From positions 1,087,521 through 1,151,520 of the forward strand of contig NC_016521.1 in assembly GCF_000236905.1 (NCBI RefSeq): 64,000 nucleotides of DNA. Reading direction: 5' to 3'. The first letter of the stretch is position 1; each line of letters begins with the position of its first letter. A model generated the notes under the pieces. The model saw only the letters and a list, made by a program, of their open reading frames with translations. It was not told the DNA's origin and did no database searches. Origin of the DNA: Tetrapisispora phaffii CBS 4417. Taxonomy: Eukaryota > Ascomycota > Saccharomycetes > Saccharomycetales > Saccharomycetaceae. This document shows positions 10,994-20,214 of the stretch, one piece after another. The position numbers and the translations under genes are program-made.

Positions 10994-11001
10994 ACGCGAA
11001 A
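10994..11001 (+). promoter_or_regulatory. SCB/MCB-like site upstream of TOS4/PLM2
   Basis: ACGCGAAA fits the Swi4 consensus CRCGAAA and overlaps an MCB core. It lies about 290 bp upstream of the ATG. TOS4 and PLM2 are known G1/S targets of SBF/MBF. Confidence 0.5.
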
Positions 11002-11288
11002 CTTTTTGTTTATTTTGATTTTAATTTGCGACGCCAAATATAAAATGAATAAAACTGCAATAGAGATGAATACGAACTTACTGATCTGGAATGGTATAGT
11101 TACAAACGTCATGGAATGTGTTTTATGCGTTTTGGGAGCAATTGTTCACTCTGTTGAAAGGCATATAGATACATGTATATATAACAGGCCTGTTTCTGAT
11201 TTGCTTGCATATAGAGAGTATCTATTATTAATTATTAAGGCCTTCGCTAGAGTTACCAAAAATCATAACGATTGATATATAAGCGAAC

Positions 11289-12665
11289 ATGTCGTTTCTA
11301 CCTTCGTCCCCGATTGCTAACCGTCCAGATGATGAGGCAGGTAGGGCTTTTTCTGCTGACGTCTTCGGAGAAGATACACCTGGTTTGCATCTAAAAGGCT
11401 TGCCCATTATCGATGCCAATGACGAGTATCCAACGCCAAATCCATCTTCCACTATCGGTAGGTCTTCTCCAATGAGATCGAATGGCAACGTGTTGCCAAC
11501 GTCTCCTATCACAGCAGCTGTTTCTTTACAAGGGCAAGATCCGGTCGAGATTGCAGAAGTGCATATAAAAGATGTTATTCCAATCAGGATCGACTCACAA
11601 CTTGAGAATCAAAAAATTGTAATTGGTCGTCAAAGCAAGGAATGTAATGTCGTTCTTCCAAAAAGGAAAAACATTTCAAGAAAGCACGCTGTTGTTTCGT
11701 ACAACAAGGACCTCGATTGTGTGAGGATTCAATGTCTGGGCACAAACGGTTTGATCGTTAACTTTCCAGCAAAGATCCAGTTCAACTTGGTTAAAAGGAA
11801 CCCTGTGGCAAAAATTTATGAGTTGGTACCATTGAAGAGTCAAAATAAATTGGAATTTACCTCAGAATTACGTGACAGACCAGAGATAAAAGAATTATCG
11901 AATGTTACAAATTTGAACTCATTTGTGTTACTTAAAGACGAAACTGTTATTATCCCTTATATGAAAGATATCATGTTGGATTTTAGAACTTCTAAAGCAG
12001 TTTTAAGTAAGACAAAGAAAAGAGATGGCAAATTAAAGACATCGATCTCGCAAAAAGCCAGTCAATTGACAACACCTGAAATTTCTCATAACATTAAGAC
12101 CCCTTCAACCCCAATGAAGGAAGCAACTTCGCAATACCTACCATTAAGTCAAGAAACACCAATAAATGCAAACCATCACACTCTGAATAACAAGTTAAAT
12201 AAGCAGAATGACAAACACAAAATTCACAAACCAGAACATTTCAAAAAGTCACCAAAATTGGTAGAACCTTCTAAAAAAATAGCTGATAAAGATATACTTG
12301 AATCATTAACTAAAAGAGGATATGACTGTGCCGATTTAAGACATATTTTAGCAAACCATTTAGCATTTTCTAATGTACAACAAACACCACTTACACAATT
12401 ACTTACTGTGAATTCGAAAATTGGTACTTTAAACAAAACAGAGTTACGTTATCTATTGTCAGTAGAAAATTGCATTGGTGTGATTTATCGTCAAGGCAAA
12501 GATGCTGCTGGTAAGCCATTAGATGAGGAATACTATTATGACTTAGAAAATGATTCAGATGAAGAAAGAAGATCGTTGGTTCAATCCTTGAAAGGTGGTA
12601 GAACCGGTCTTAGATCTTGCAGAAGAACCCATAAACAATATTTCTGGAAAAAGCCAACAAAATAG
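11289..12665 (+). CDS. TOS4/PLM2: FHA-domain G1/S transcription regulator, Tos4/Plm2 type
   Basis: A 458-residue protein with a forkhead-associated domain at about residues 105-170. The phosphothreonine-binding pattern is readable: GRQS, then NISRKHAVV, then GTNGL. The N-terminus is Ser/Pro-rich with SP sites that could be Cdk targets. The middle is basic and low complexity. The C-terminus is a conserved block including EEYYYDLENDSDEE and a basic end. S. cerevisiae Tos4 and Plm2 are G1/S-induced chromatin-associated FHA proteins; Tos4 binds Rpd3L and Set3 deacetylase complexes. The position next to RPL37 is shared by both paralogs, so which ohnolog this is cannot be told. Paralogs in S. cerevisiae are 489 and 521 residues. 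Confidence 0.9.
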   Translation: MSFLPSSPIANRPDDEAGRAFSADVFGEDTPGLHLKGLPIIDANDEYPTPNPSSTIGRSSPMRSNGNVLPTSPITAAVSLQGQDPVEIAEVHIKDVIPIRIDSQLENQKIVIGRQSKECNVVLPKRKNISRKHAVVSYNKDLDCVRIQCLGTNGLIVNFPAKIQFNLVKRNPVAKIYELVPLKSQNKLEFTSELRDRPEIKELSNVTNLNSFVLLKDETVIIPYMKDIMLDFRTSKAVLSKTKKRDGKLKTSISQKASQLTTPEISHNIKTPSTPMKEATSQYLPLSQETPINANHHTLNNKLNKQNDKHKIHKPEHFKKSPKLVEPSKKIADKDILESLTKRGYDCADLRHILANHLAFSNVQQTPLTQLLTVNSKIGTLNKTELRYLLSVENCIGVIYRQGKDAAGKPLDEEYYYDLENDSDEERRSLVQSLKGGRTGLRSCRRTHKQYFWKKPTK

Positions 12666-13075
12666 ACGCATGGGTGTCTTCCTATTTCAACATTCTACAA
12701 ATACTTCTCATGAACAATACTAGATCGCACTTTATACCAAAAACAAATCTACGTAAATCTATCTATCCAAATGTCTAGATAAGTAGATAAATTATCTTAT
12801 ATAATATTTAAAATAAACATTTTTATTCAAGAAATTATTACAAGCATCTTTAAGTTTAGTTCATTCAAGTTATGATAAGCTTAACTTCATCGGAAATTCC
12901 AACTTTTACAAAAACTCCATTTAAAAAATGATAATATAAAAGAAAACAATTATTTGAGATAAGGGATAAAAAATTATTTTATCTATATTACGACTGAGTC
13001 CAATAGTTTACTAAATATTTCCAGTACCATCAATTACAATAGGACACATCCAAAATATTACTATTGGAATCAGAT
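12666..13075. other. Intergenic TOS4-VTA1
   Basis: AT-rich with no recognisable gene. The SWI6 gene expected between TOS4 and VTA1 from S. cerevisiae chromosome XII order is absent. Confidence 0.6.
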
Positions 13076-14407
13076 ATGCTAAGTCCAAAAGACATCTCCA
13101 GAATTCATATCACAGCCCATGATTTCGATAAAGCTGGTTTGAATATTTTAGGGTACTATCTGAAATTATACATAATTGAACAAGTACTAAATGAGAGTGA
13201 ACGCACCAAAGAAGCTACAAAGCTGGTAACTGATCTGCTAGATTACATTGAAGCATTCAAAAATGAGATTGAAACTGAAAAAGATGAGGAACTTGCGGCA
13301 TTGAAACTTTTAATATCTGATCAAAATAAAGCCATGGCCTACACACTGAAGTTTACTATGACTTTATACAATTCGAAATTATTGCAATTAAAGGACGGGC
13401 CATGGAACAATGACCTAAAAAGAGGTCTATGGTGCTGTATTGATCTATTCAACTGTATTTTACATTTGTGGGGTGATAAAATAACAGATAAAGAACCTGT
13501 AAGAAAATGTACTAAACTTTGTAAGATTTACTTGAGTAAGTTGGCTAAAGGTGAGATTGGTGCATCTGCAAATGACAAGTTAGATAATGCAATTGACATG
13601 GCACCAACTCAGGCGCCTGTAGGCAGTACGGCATCAAAGAATAGTGATCATGAAGAAGAGCATGACTATATTAAATATAATGGTGAAATTAATCAGAATA
13701 TTGTCACCGATTTAGAAAATATCGTTGACACTGAAGAAGAAAAAGTAGAGAAAAGCATAGAGGATAATAACAGAGAATTTTCAACGGATACTTATGTTAC
13801 TTCTGATGTCTCTATGAATAAGAAAAATAACCATCAAACTGAACCAGAAACTGATAATAAAGAAGCTGATAATATGAGCGGAATCAGCATTCCTAGAGAT
13901 GATGATATTGCAAATATGATTACAGAGTACAAAAAATTAACAGATGAGGCAAATCAGGGCCCAGCTGGCTTATCATATCAAAAACCTCCAACTGAAGAAG
14001 AAATAAAAAAAATGATAAAGGAGGTAGAAGAGCAAGATGATGATGTGTTTGATGATGACAACGAAATAGAGAAAGAGGGAACTGCCGAACCTGAACTCCC
14101 ACAAGTTCCTAATTTTTTACCAGAAAATGTTCCAATATTCATTGATGAACCGACATCGGAACCGGAACACACTTGTGACATTAAAATTGATGACAGTGCT
14201 GTTGTAAGGAACACCTCGCCACAAGGTAAAAGTTCAAGTAAGAAATATTCAAAAGAGGAAATAATTACCATGATGAATAAGGCAGAAACAATAGAAAAAA
14301 TCCAGAAGCTTGCAAAATATGCCATAAGCGCACTAAATTACGATGATGTCCCGACTGCAAAAGATACGTTAGCTAATGCACTTGATCTTCTTAAGTTATT
14401 GGAGTGA
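13076..14407 (+). CDS. VTA1: Vta1, ESCRT-III/Vps4 regulator
   Basis: A 443-residue protein from the first ATG (13076); an in-frame TTG upstream at 13064 is unlikely to be used. Vta1 activates the Vps4 ATPase during multivesicular-body sorting. The N-terminal tandem MIT-like helical region is residues about 5-160. The C-terminal dimerisation/Vps4-binding domain is the last 50 residues, including KKYSKEEIITMMNKAETIEK and SALNYDDVPTAKDTL. Between them lies an acidic linker of more than 200 residues, making this protein roughly 110 residues longer than S. cerevisiae Vta1 (330). Position between TOS4 and the S-adenosylmethionine synthetase gene fits YLR181C. Confidence 0.93.
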   Translation: MLSPKDISRIHITAHDFDKAGLNILGYYLKLYIIEQVLNESERTKEATKLVTDLLDYIEAFKNEIETEKDEELAALKLLISDQNKAMAYTLKFTMTLYNSKLLQLKDGPWNNDLKRGLWCCIDLFNCILHLWGDKITDKEPVRKCTKLCKIYLSKLAKGEIGASANDKLDNAIDMAPTQAPVGSTASKNSDHEEEHDYIKYNGEINQNIVTDLENIVDTEEEKVEKSIEDNNREFSTDTYVTSDVSMNKKNNHQTEPETDNKEADNMSGISIPRDDDIANMITEYKKLTDEANQGPAGLSYQKPPTEEEIKKMIKEVEEQDDDVFDDDNEIEKEGTAEPELPQVPNFLPENVPIFIDEPTSEPEHTCDIKIDDSAVVRNTSPQGKSSSKKYSKEEIITMMNKAETIEKIQKLAKYAISALNYDDVPTAKDTLANALDLLKLLE

Positions 14408-14691
14408 TTCTCTATAATTTGATAAAATATATAAGTTGAATTATAAAACTTCATAGAAATAAGGATAATGTAAAAATCGTGATTAAATATAGAGATAAGC
14501 ATAACTACACAAGAATTTTAAATTTAAAATAATTCAAAAAGTGTCTAAATGATGCACAAATTCTTTTTTTTATTATATCATTATTATTTATAATATTTAG
14601 GTTTTAAGAATAGATTTTTATTGGTTTACCCATACTTTAAAAATTAATTAAAATAGATAAGTTTTAGCGATTGCTAAATTCATTATTCGAT

Positions 14692-15840
14692 TTAAAATTC
14701 TAAAGTCTTTGGCTTTTCCCATGGGTATTCTTGGTTAGTGAAATGACCGTAAGAAGCAGTTGGTAAGTAGATTGGTCTAGCTAAATCTAATTCTCTGACT
14801 AAGACACCTGGTCTTAAGTCGAAGTTCTTTTTGATGATGGCAATGATTTCGTCATCAGACTTGGTAGCAGTACCATAAGTATTAACATGTAAAGATAATG
14901 GTTCAGCGACACCGATAGCGTATGAGAATTCAACTTCGACTCTCTTACATAAACCAGCAGCCAATAAAGACTTAGCAACCCATCTAGCAGCGTAAGCAGC
15001 AGATCTGTCGACCTTGGAGTAATCCTTACCGGAGAAAGCACCACCACCGACAGCAGAAGCACCACCGTAAGCATCGACGATAATCTTTCTACCAGTCAAA
15101 CCAGCATCACCTTGTGGACCACCGATGACGAATCTACCGGATGGTTGGATATAGTACTTGGTTTTGTCATCTAACATATGAGCTGGACAGACCTTTTCGA
15201 CAATTTCAGACTTGATTAATTTTCTTAAGTCCTCAGTAGAAATTTCTTCAGCATGTTGAGCAGAAACGACAACGGTGTCGATTCTTAATGGGATCCATCT
15301 ACCGTTTTCTTCTCTATATTCAACGGTAACTTGGGTCTTGGTGTCCGGTCTCAACCATGGTAAAGAACCGTCCCTTCTAGCATCAGCCATTTTCATGTTC
15401 AATTTGTGAGCCAATAAGATGGTTAATGGTAGACCTTCTGGGGTTTCATCGGTGGCGTAACCGAACATGATACCTTGGTCACCGGCACCCAATTCCTCTA
15501 ATTTCTGTTCTAAATGTAAACCTTGAGCAATATCTGGAGATTGTTGTTCAATGGCGACTAAAACGTTACAGGTTTTGTAGTCAAAACCCTTTTCAGAGGA
15601 ATCGTAACCAATGTTCTTGATGGTTTCTCTGACGACCTTTTGGTAGTCGATAACGGCCTTGGTGGTAATTTCACCGAAAACCATAATCATACCAGTCTTA
15701 GCAGCGGTTTCACAAGCAACCTTGGACATTGGATCTTGAGCCAAACAAGCATCTAAAATAGCATCAGAGACCTGATCACAGATTTTGTCTGGGTGACCTT
15801 CACCAACAGATTCGGAAGTAAATAAGAAAGTACCAGCCAT
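14692..15840 (-). CDS. SAM1/SAM2: S-adenosylmethionine synthetase
   Basis: The enzyme makes S-adenosylmethionine from methionine and ATP in the cytosol. The start is the ATG at 15838-15840 ([19 protein letters not shown]), giving 382 residues, the family length. The frame is open a further 32 codons upstream to an ATG at 15936, but that leader is hydrophobic, AT-driven and not conserved. Signatures are [11 protein letters not shown] near 17, [15 protein letters not shown] near 120, and the glycine loop GGGAFSGKD near 260. S. cerevisiae has ohnologs SAM1 (beside VTA1) and SAM2 (beside LPP1). Here both neighbours flank one gene, so the name is ambiguous. Two TCACGTG-type sites lie upstream. Codon use is biased, as expected for an abundant enzyme. 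Confidence 0.97.
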   Translation of the reverse strand: MAGTFLFTSESVGEGHPDKICDQVSDAILDACLAQDPMSKVACETAAKTGMIMVFGEITTKAVIDYQKVVRETIKNIGYDSSEKGFDYKTCNVLVAIEQQSPDIAQGLHLEQKLEELGAGDQGIMFGYATDETPEGLPLTILLAHKLNMKMADARRDGSLPWLRPDTKTQVTVEYREENGRWIPLRIDTVVVSAQHAEEISTEDLRKLIKSEIVEKVCPAHMLDDKTKYYIQPSGRFVIGGPQGDAGLTGRKIIVDAYGGASAVGGGAFSGKDYSKVDRSAAYAARWVAKSLLAAGLCKRVEVEFSYAIGVAEPLSLHVNTYGTATKSDDEIIAIIKKNFDLRPGVLVRELDLARPIYLPTASYGHFTNQEYPWEKPKTLEF

Positions 15841-17057
15841 TTTAGTTTTTTTCAGTATGCTTGATAATAGCTTTTTTGGATGGTATAAGCAGAATTGAAA
15901 GAAAAGGCTTAAACAAAAAATTGGCAAATATTCCAAACGCTAGCAATGACAAATGCAAAATAATAAATCCCAAAAGAAGAGATTCTTTATATAAGAGGCA
16001 TAGTTGGAAAGTAAGAAAAAAAAGATCTAAAAAGAAAAAAGTGCAGATACCAGTTACAACATCCACACTTACAAGAGACTTGTGCATGAGAGTCTGCCAA
16101 AACCACACCAAGCCAAAGAAAAGCACATACACACTAATTTACTAATTGCACACCATCCATGCCAAAAGACTGTTATTTACTTCTCTTCAAGACTCGATAA
16201 AAAGTGGAAACCACTCTCAACTTCCAGGCGATTCGGTATTACAAGGTTTGAAGGAAAGAAGAGCGTGAGAAGAATGGAGGTCTGTGTAAAGCTTGTTGCT
16301 TACGGATTCAAAGCACTTACAACCTATTAAATGGTAACGAGTTAACTGCGATGTAAGTGCGTTTGAACAAACATTGAACGAAACTTGCTAGGAACAACGA
16401 AAACAAATGTTATAGCATTAGCAGCTCATCGAGATGAGCATTACAGAAACTTTTCACTTTGGAGGCAGGCTAGTTGACTTCTCTTGAGAGAGAGGACAAT
16501 GAAAAAGTGAAAAACTAAAAATTTTTCACTTTTCTGTTTCTGTTTGTGGACGGTCGATGGGCGCGATGGTCAATGGCCGATGGCCGATGGGCGATGACAA
16601 TTTCCTGTTTAGGAAAGTTCTTAAAACTGTGGCGCTGTGCGTCTGTCGAGCAGACCGAGCTGATAAGAGGCGGTCGCGTCGGCTGCGTGGTGCCTCCAGG
16701 GACGTCGGTGGCCGCCGGTAGTCGTGGGACGGTAGGGCAACTGGGCATCGGTGTTTTCGGCACGTGACATTGAACTATATGTCCGGGTAAGTCTATTGCG
16801 CGTCACGTGATCTCAAGCGTGCTGCACAATGGGCGCCCAGGCCTGTAATAAACTGATGGTGTCAGCAATGCAATCTGAGCCTTATGTATTTGGTTTGGTA
16901 TTATTAACATGCCATGGCACCCGTCGCCACATGAGGTGCCTCGCGAGTGCCATGTGCGTGGATGAGTATTTACTTATTTATCTATAAATGGCAGCAATGG
17001 CGAGCGTCTGTGAAATTACTTCATTGCACTGCCCGGGAGCTGCTCTCTGGTGCCGAT
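15841..17057. other. SAM promoter region with GC-rich island
   Basis: About 1.2 kb between two minus-strand genes. The proximal part is AT-rich. Bases about 16540-16860 form a GC-rich island with a repeated GGCCGATGG/GCGATGG motif (16573-16595) and CACGTG boxes. No gene supported. Confidence 0.55.
16761..16810. promoter_or_regulatory. Cbf1/Met4-type CACGTG boxes upstream of SAM
   Basis: GCACGTGAC at 16760-16768 and the palindrome TCACGTGA at 16803-16810. TCACGTG is the Cbf1-Met4-Met28 site of the sulfur amino-acid regulon, which controls SAM1 and SAM2 in S. cerevisiae. The distance from the SAM ATG is large (about 920-970 bp), so direct action is an inference. Confidence 0.5.
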
Positions 17058-17897
17058 TTAGTTCTTGGTGGTGGGCAATAGTTGATCCACCTTCTTGTTG
17101 TCAAAAATTAATGTTCTTGCGAAAAAGAATGATGCTAGCCCTACAACGGTCCCGAACAGCAGATCATACCAATGATGTCTATGGTCTGTCAATCTCGAGA
17201 CGATCACAACAGCAGCAAGCAAAAGACACCAGAAGTGCTTGGACTTGCTGGTGCTGAGGAAGTACGTCTGCCACCAGAATAAGTACGCCATGCTGCAACT
17301 GATGAAACTCGAATGGCCGCTTGGGGTGCTCTTCAATCCTTCGTAAAGAAAATCATGGTTTGCCTGCTTGCAAATGTCTAGAGTGAACCACTCTTGGTCC
17401 TTCATCTCTGCTGGTATGTCAGGCTGGCATCTATCGAGGAAATCGGGTCTTGCATTGCCGATAGAAAGTTTCAAAATGTTGGTTATGGTTCCGTTGACTG
17501 TCAAAATCAAACCCAGGCACAGTAAGCTTAACTGCAACACGTGCAGTTGGGGTGGAATAAAACTCAGTCTGGAGAGCATGTATGAGTTACCTTTCTTGTC
17601 CCCTGCCTCGGATACAGATAACCTTTTCTTCGAGATCCTGCCTACTAAACAATGAACTATGATGACAACCGTAGGTAAAAGAAACGCGATGGAGAGACAC
17701 TCCACGCCACTGACAACTTCATCTGCCACATGTGCCTTAGCGATGCTTCCATTCTTGATATTGAATTTCATGTCGGTGGTTCTGGGAACCAATCCGTACT
17801 CACTATAAAAAAAGAAGACAAACCCAATCAGAACATACAAGTATTGTAATATGAAAACCGATAGATAGCTGGTTACCTGCTGCAGATTCAACTTCAT
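17058..17897 (-). CDS. LPP1: Lpp1, lipid phosphate phosphatase (PAP2 family)
   Basis: A 279-residue membrane protein, against 274 in S. cerevisiae. It removes phosphate from phosphatidate, lysophosphatidate and diacylglycerol pyrophosphate without Mg2+. All three PAP2 motifs are visible: KLSIGNARP (K-x6-RP) near residue 143, TPSGHSS near 190, and SRLTDHRHHWYD (SR-x5-H-x3-D) near 236. Hydrophobic segments around residues 8-30, 70-85, 120-140, 197-215, 225-235 and 245-260 fit six membrane helices. SAM2-LPP1 are adjacent in S. cerevisiae chromosome IV as well. Confidence 0.93.
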   Translation of the reverse strand: MKLNLQQVTSYLSVFILQYLYVLIGFVFFFYSEYGLVPRTTDMKFNIKNGSIAKAHVADEVVSGVECLSIAFLLPTVVIIVHCLVGRISKKRLSVSEAGDKKGNSYMLSRLSFIPPQLHVLQLSLLCLGLILTVNGTITNILKLSIGNARPDFLDRCQPDIPAEMKDQEWFTLDICKQANHDFLYEGLKSTPSGHSSFISCSMAYLFWWQTYFLSTSKSKHFWCLLLAAVVIVSRLTDHRHHWYDLLFGTVVGLASFFFARTLIFDNKKVDQLLPTTKN

Positions 17898-18674
17898 GCT
17901 TCTCTCTTGGCGATCCTTTAAAAGTAAGCGATTCCTGGGAATGTTGTTCTATTCTTAGCTACTTCAGCATTCACTCGAGAAGTCGACCCTGTATCAAGTA
18001 AAAGATTGCAAACATACGTCTTTAAATGGAGTCCAAGCCCCCCAGCCACCATTAGCACCAGAACTGGACAGAAGCGTGCGCCAACATCCAAGACCCTCGA
18101 TATCGAGCTTGTTGTTGTTGCTCTTGGCAATTGCAAAGAGCATAACATGGTGCATTTGGTGTGATGCTCGAGACGTCGAGAGTAAAACGAGACAAAAAAA
18201 GAAAAGCTGACAAAAATTTTAATTGGTGCAGCGTTTTGTTACTGATCAAGAACTAACCTTTGTTTCGGGACAAATACGTAATTTGATGATATAGCAACAT
18301 CTTGACATTCCAATCCATAACAATATAAAGCTCAAGTGTTAGGACGTTTGAGAGGTCGAAGGGTAAACCTGTTTTTGCGATTGAGAGTGTATACGTGGTC
18401 CCTGTCTCACCGCCACCACTGTGGTCCCACAACGGTCCCATAACAAGAAGTCCTTGACTTCAGGAAATATGTACTTACAGAGGACTATACTGGTCAATGT
18501 TTACACACTCGCTAGCATGCGGTACAAGGATCTAGGTATGGCATTTGCTATGGCATTTGCTTGTTCTATATATTCCTGGCTAGCTTCTACTAACTGCATG
18601 GTTTAATTCAGTAAGAATAAAACGTTTCTGTACAAGGTTAGCATTTACATGTTTGAAACAAGGTTGGTGGCATT

Positions 18675-18676
<2 letters not shown>

Positions 18677-18709
<33 letters not shown>
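18677..18709. repeat. (TA)n microsatellite
   Basis: An uninterrupted alternation of T and A for 33 bases in the LPP1-TFS1 intergenic region. Confidence 0.95.
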
Positions 18710-18711
<2 letters not shown>

Positions 18712-19010
18712 TTAGGTATTTTATCTTTACCATCGTTTAATTGACGTTCTCTGGCTCCACGAAGCATTGCTTCCATTCTTAATGGACGCTACATGTTAGA
18801 GGACACAAGCAATATATGTGACCTTCAATTTCTCTTCGTTCTCCATAAACTGCAATTGGGAAACATTGATTGCACTTGCGTTAACTTCTTGCAACTCATT
18901 ACAGACGGTGAACGTTTCATTGTATTGTCCTATCCATGTTTTGAGGACACAACTCTACATGTAGTACTCTTAACTGTCAGAAGGCAATGTTGAACATTTC
19001 AGGGAGGCGA

Positions 19011-19015
19011 AGGGG
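19011..19015 (+). promoter_or_regulatory. STRE (AGGGG) upstream of TFS1
   Basis: AGGGG about 165 bp before the TFS1 ATG, followed by a TATATATAAA box near 19050. The Msn2/Msn4 element is expected for this stress-induced gene. A five-base match alone is weak. Confidence 0.45.
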
Positions 19016-19176
19016 AGTGTTATTCAATTTCTGAGAATGAAAATGCTTTATATATAAACGGAACTTTTCGTACTGAAAAAATTGGCACACTTTTCGATGA
19101 CTTGTAATATATATTTTTGTTTATAATAGAGTTGTCACACTGTAAGGTTTAATCAACTTAACAATCTTATTCTATC

Positions 19177-19833
19177 ATGAACCAATCCATTAACGCTGCC
19201 AAGACTATATCCGAGGCTTTAACCAAGCATGAGCTTTTGCAAGATGTCATCAAGGACTCTTTCACTCCAAAGGGTTTCTTACTAGTTGAATATCCAACTA
19301 AAAAAATTTCGGTTACATTAGGTAACACTATTGCAGTTGAAGATTCTCAAGAAGAACCACACTTCCAATTTATCTCATCTTCCAATGTTGCTCCAGGAAG
19401 CAGTGATGGCATTGCCTCGTTTGATTACAATGAAGACTCTGATTTATTCACTCTAGTGATGACCGATCCAGATGCTCCATCAAGAACTGATAAGAAGTGG
19501 TCTGAATACTGTCATTTCGTCAAGACAGACATCCAATTAAAGAAGTCTGCTGGCTCTGCTTCTGCCGGTGGTTTCACTACGTCTCACTTCGAAAACAAGG
19601 GTAACGTATTACACAGTTACATTGGTCCAGGTCCACCAAAGGGTACTGGCTTACATAGATATATTTTCCTACTTTACAAGCAACCTCATGGTGTTAAGGG
19701 TTCCAGTTTCTCTAGTATCCCAGATAGACCAAACTGGGGTACTGGTATTCCAGCAACTGGTGCTCACCAATGGGTTACTGCAAACAAATTGGAATTAATC
19801 GCCTCTAATTTCTTTCTTGCTGAAAATGTTTAA
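19177..19833 (+). CDS. TFS1: Tfs1, PEBP-family carboxypeptidase Y inhibitor
   Basis: A 218-residue protein, against 219 in S. cerevisiae. Tfs1 inhibits vacuolar carboxypeptidase Y and the Ras GAP Ira2. It is a phosphatidylethanolamine-binding protein: the family signature DPDAPSRTDKKWSEYCHF lies near residues 110-127, GPGPPKGTGLHRYIFLLYKQ near 150-170, and DRPNWGTG near 183. The N-terminus (MNQSINAAKTISEAL) resembles the inhibitory reactive segment of Tfs1, which is normally N-acetylated. S. cerevisiae has a neighbouring PEBP paralog, YLR179C; only one copy exists here. The transcript should be stress-inducible given the upstream STRE and TATA box. Confidence 0.95.
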   Translation: MNQSINAAKTISEALTKHELLQDVIKDSFTPKGFLLVEYPTKKISVTLGNTIAVEDSQEEPHFQFISSSNVAPGSSDGIASFDYNEDSDLFTLVMTDPDAPSRTDKKWSEYCHFVKTDIQLKKSAGSASAGGFTTSHFENKGNVLHSYIGPGPPKGTGLHRYIFLLYKQPHGVKGSSFSSIPDRPNWGTGIPATGAHQWVTANKLELIASNFFLAENV

Positions 19834-20214
19834 TGCTACTTACGTACTTACATTTTAGATGATAGCTTTTATCTTTATTAAGATTTCTTTTTTTTTGCCC
19901 ATGGGTTATTTATCGTGAGATAAATCATAGATTTATAAATTTATAAAGATTGGTAGTGTACATCTAATTTGTATACTGGATCATATCTCATAGTTTACCG
20001 TTGCAAGAATCAATTTTTGAGAATTGAAATAAATAATAGTAATGTAACGTTTATCATATTTATCAAATTTATTATATATATTTATCATTTATCATATTTA
20101 TCCTATTTATCCTATTTATCAGAATATTTCCACATAAGAATTCTGAAAAACTGTATCTTCTATCAATTTTCTTTTTATCAAAAGGTTCTAATATGATTAC
20201 AATGTCATTGAAAA
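19834..20214. other. Convergent 3' region TFS1 / PSP1 with TTTATC repeats
   Basis: The space between the 3' ends of TFS1 and PSP1. It is strongly AT-rich and includes the repeat below. No gene. Confidence 0.7.
20050..20121. repeat. Degenerate tandem repeat TTTATC(A/C)TA
   Basis: A 9-bp unit, TTTATCATA / TTTATCAAA / TTTATCCTA / TTTATCAGA, recurs with small irregularities. It lies in the TFS1-PSP1 convergent intergenic region and creates a spurious open frame at 19969-20196. Confidence 0.8.

Larger units (their letters stand above)
10157..11288. other. Divergent intergenic region RPL37 / TOS4 with a GC-rich island
   Basis: About 1.1 kb. Bases about 10430-10880 are strikingly GC-rich and include repeated CAGGCAGAG/CTAGGCAGAG at 10478-10498 and short inverted repeats (GGCGCT...AGCGCC). 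Rap1-like and SBF/MBF-like sites follow at 10923-11001. Open frames in this stretch (for example 10396-10653, 10931-11275) look like GC-driven shadows. Confidence 0.55.
17898..19176. other. Divergent intergenic region LPP1 / TFS1
   Basis: About 1.3 kb with no supported gene. It contains a (TA) microsatellite and a stress-response element near TFS1. The intergenic is long enough to have once held a gene, but no decayed frame is recognisable. Confidence 0.5.

Noticed and set aside
10931..11275. A 114-codon plus-strand frame just before TOS4
   Set aside because: It covers promoter motifs and ends a few bases before the TOS4 ATG; composition does not resemble coding sequence.
15841..15936. Upstream in-frame ATG extending the SAM protein by 32 residues
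   Set aside because: The extension is hydrophobic and unlike any S-adenosylmethionine synthetase N-terminus; [11 protein letters not shown] is the family start.
16761..16830. CACGTG boxes considered as a centromere CDEI
   Set aside because: No AT-rich CDEII of about 80 bp followed by a TTTCCGAA-type CDEIII; the region is GC-rich.
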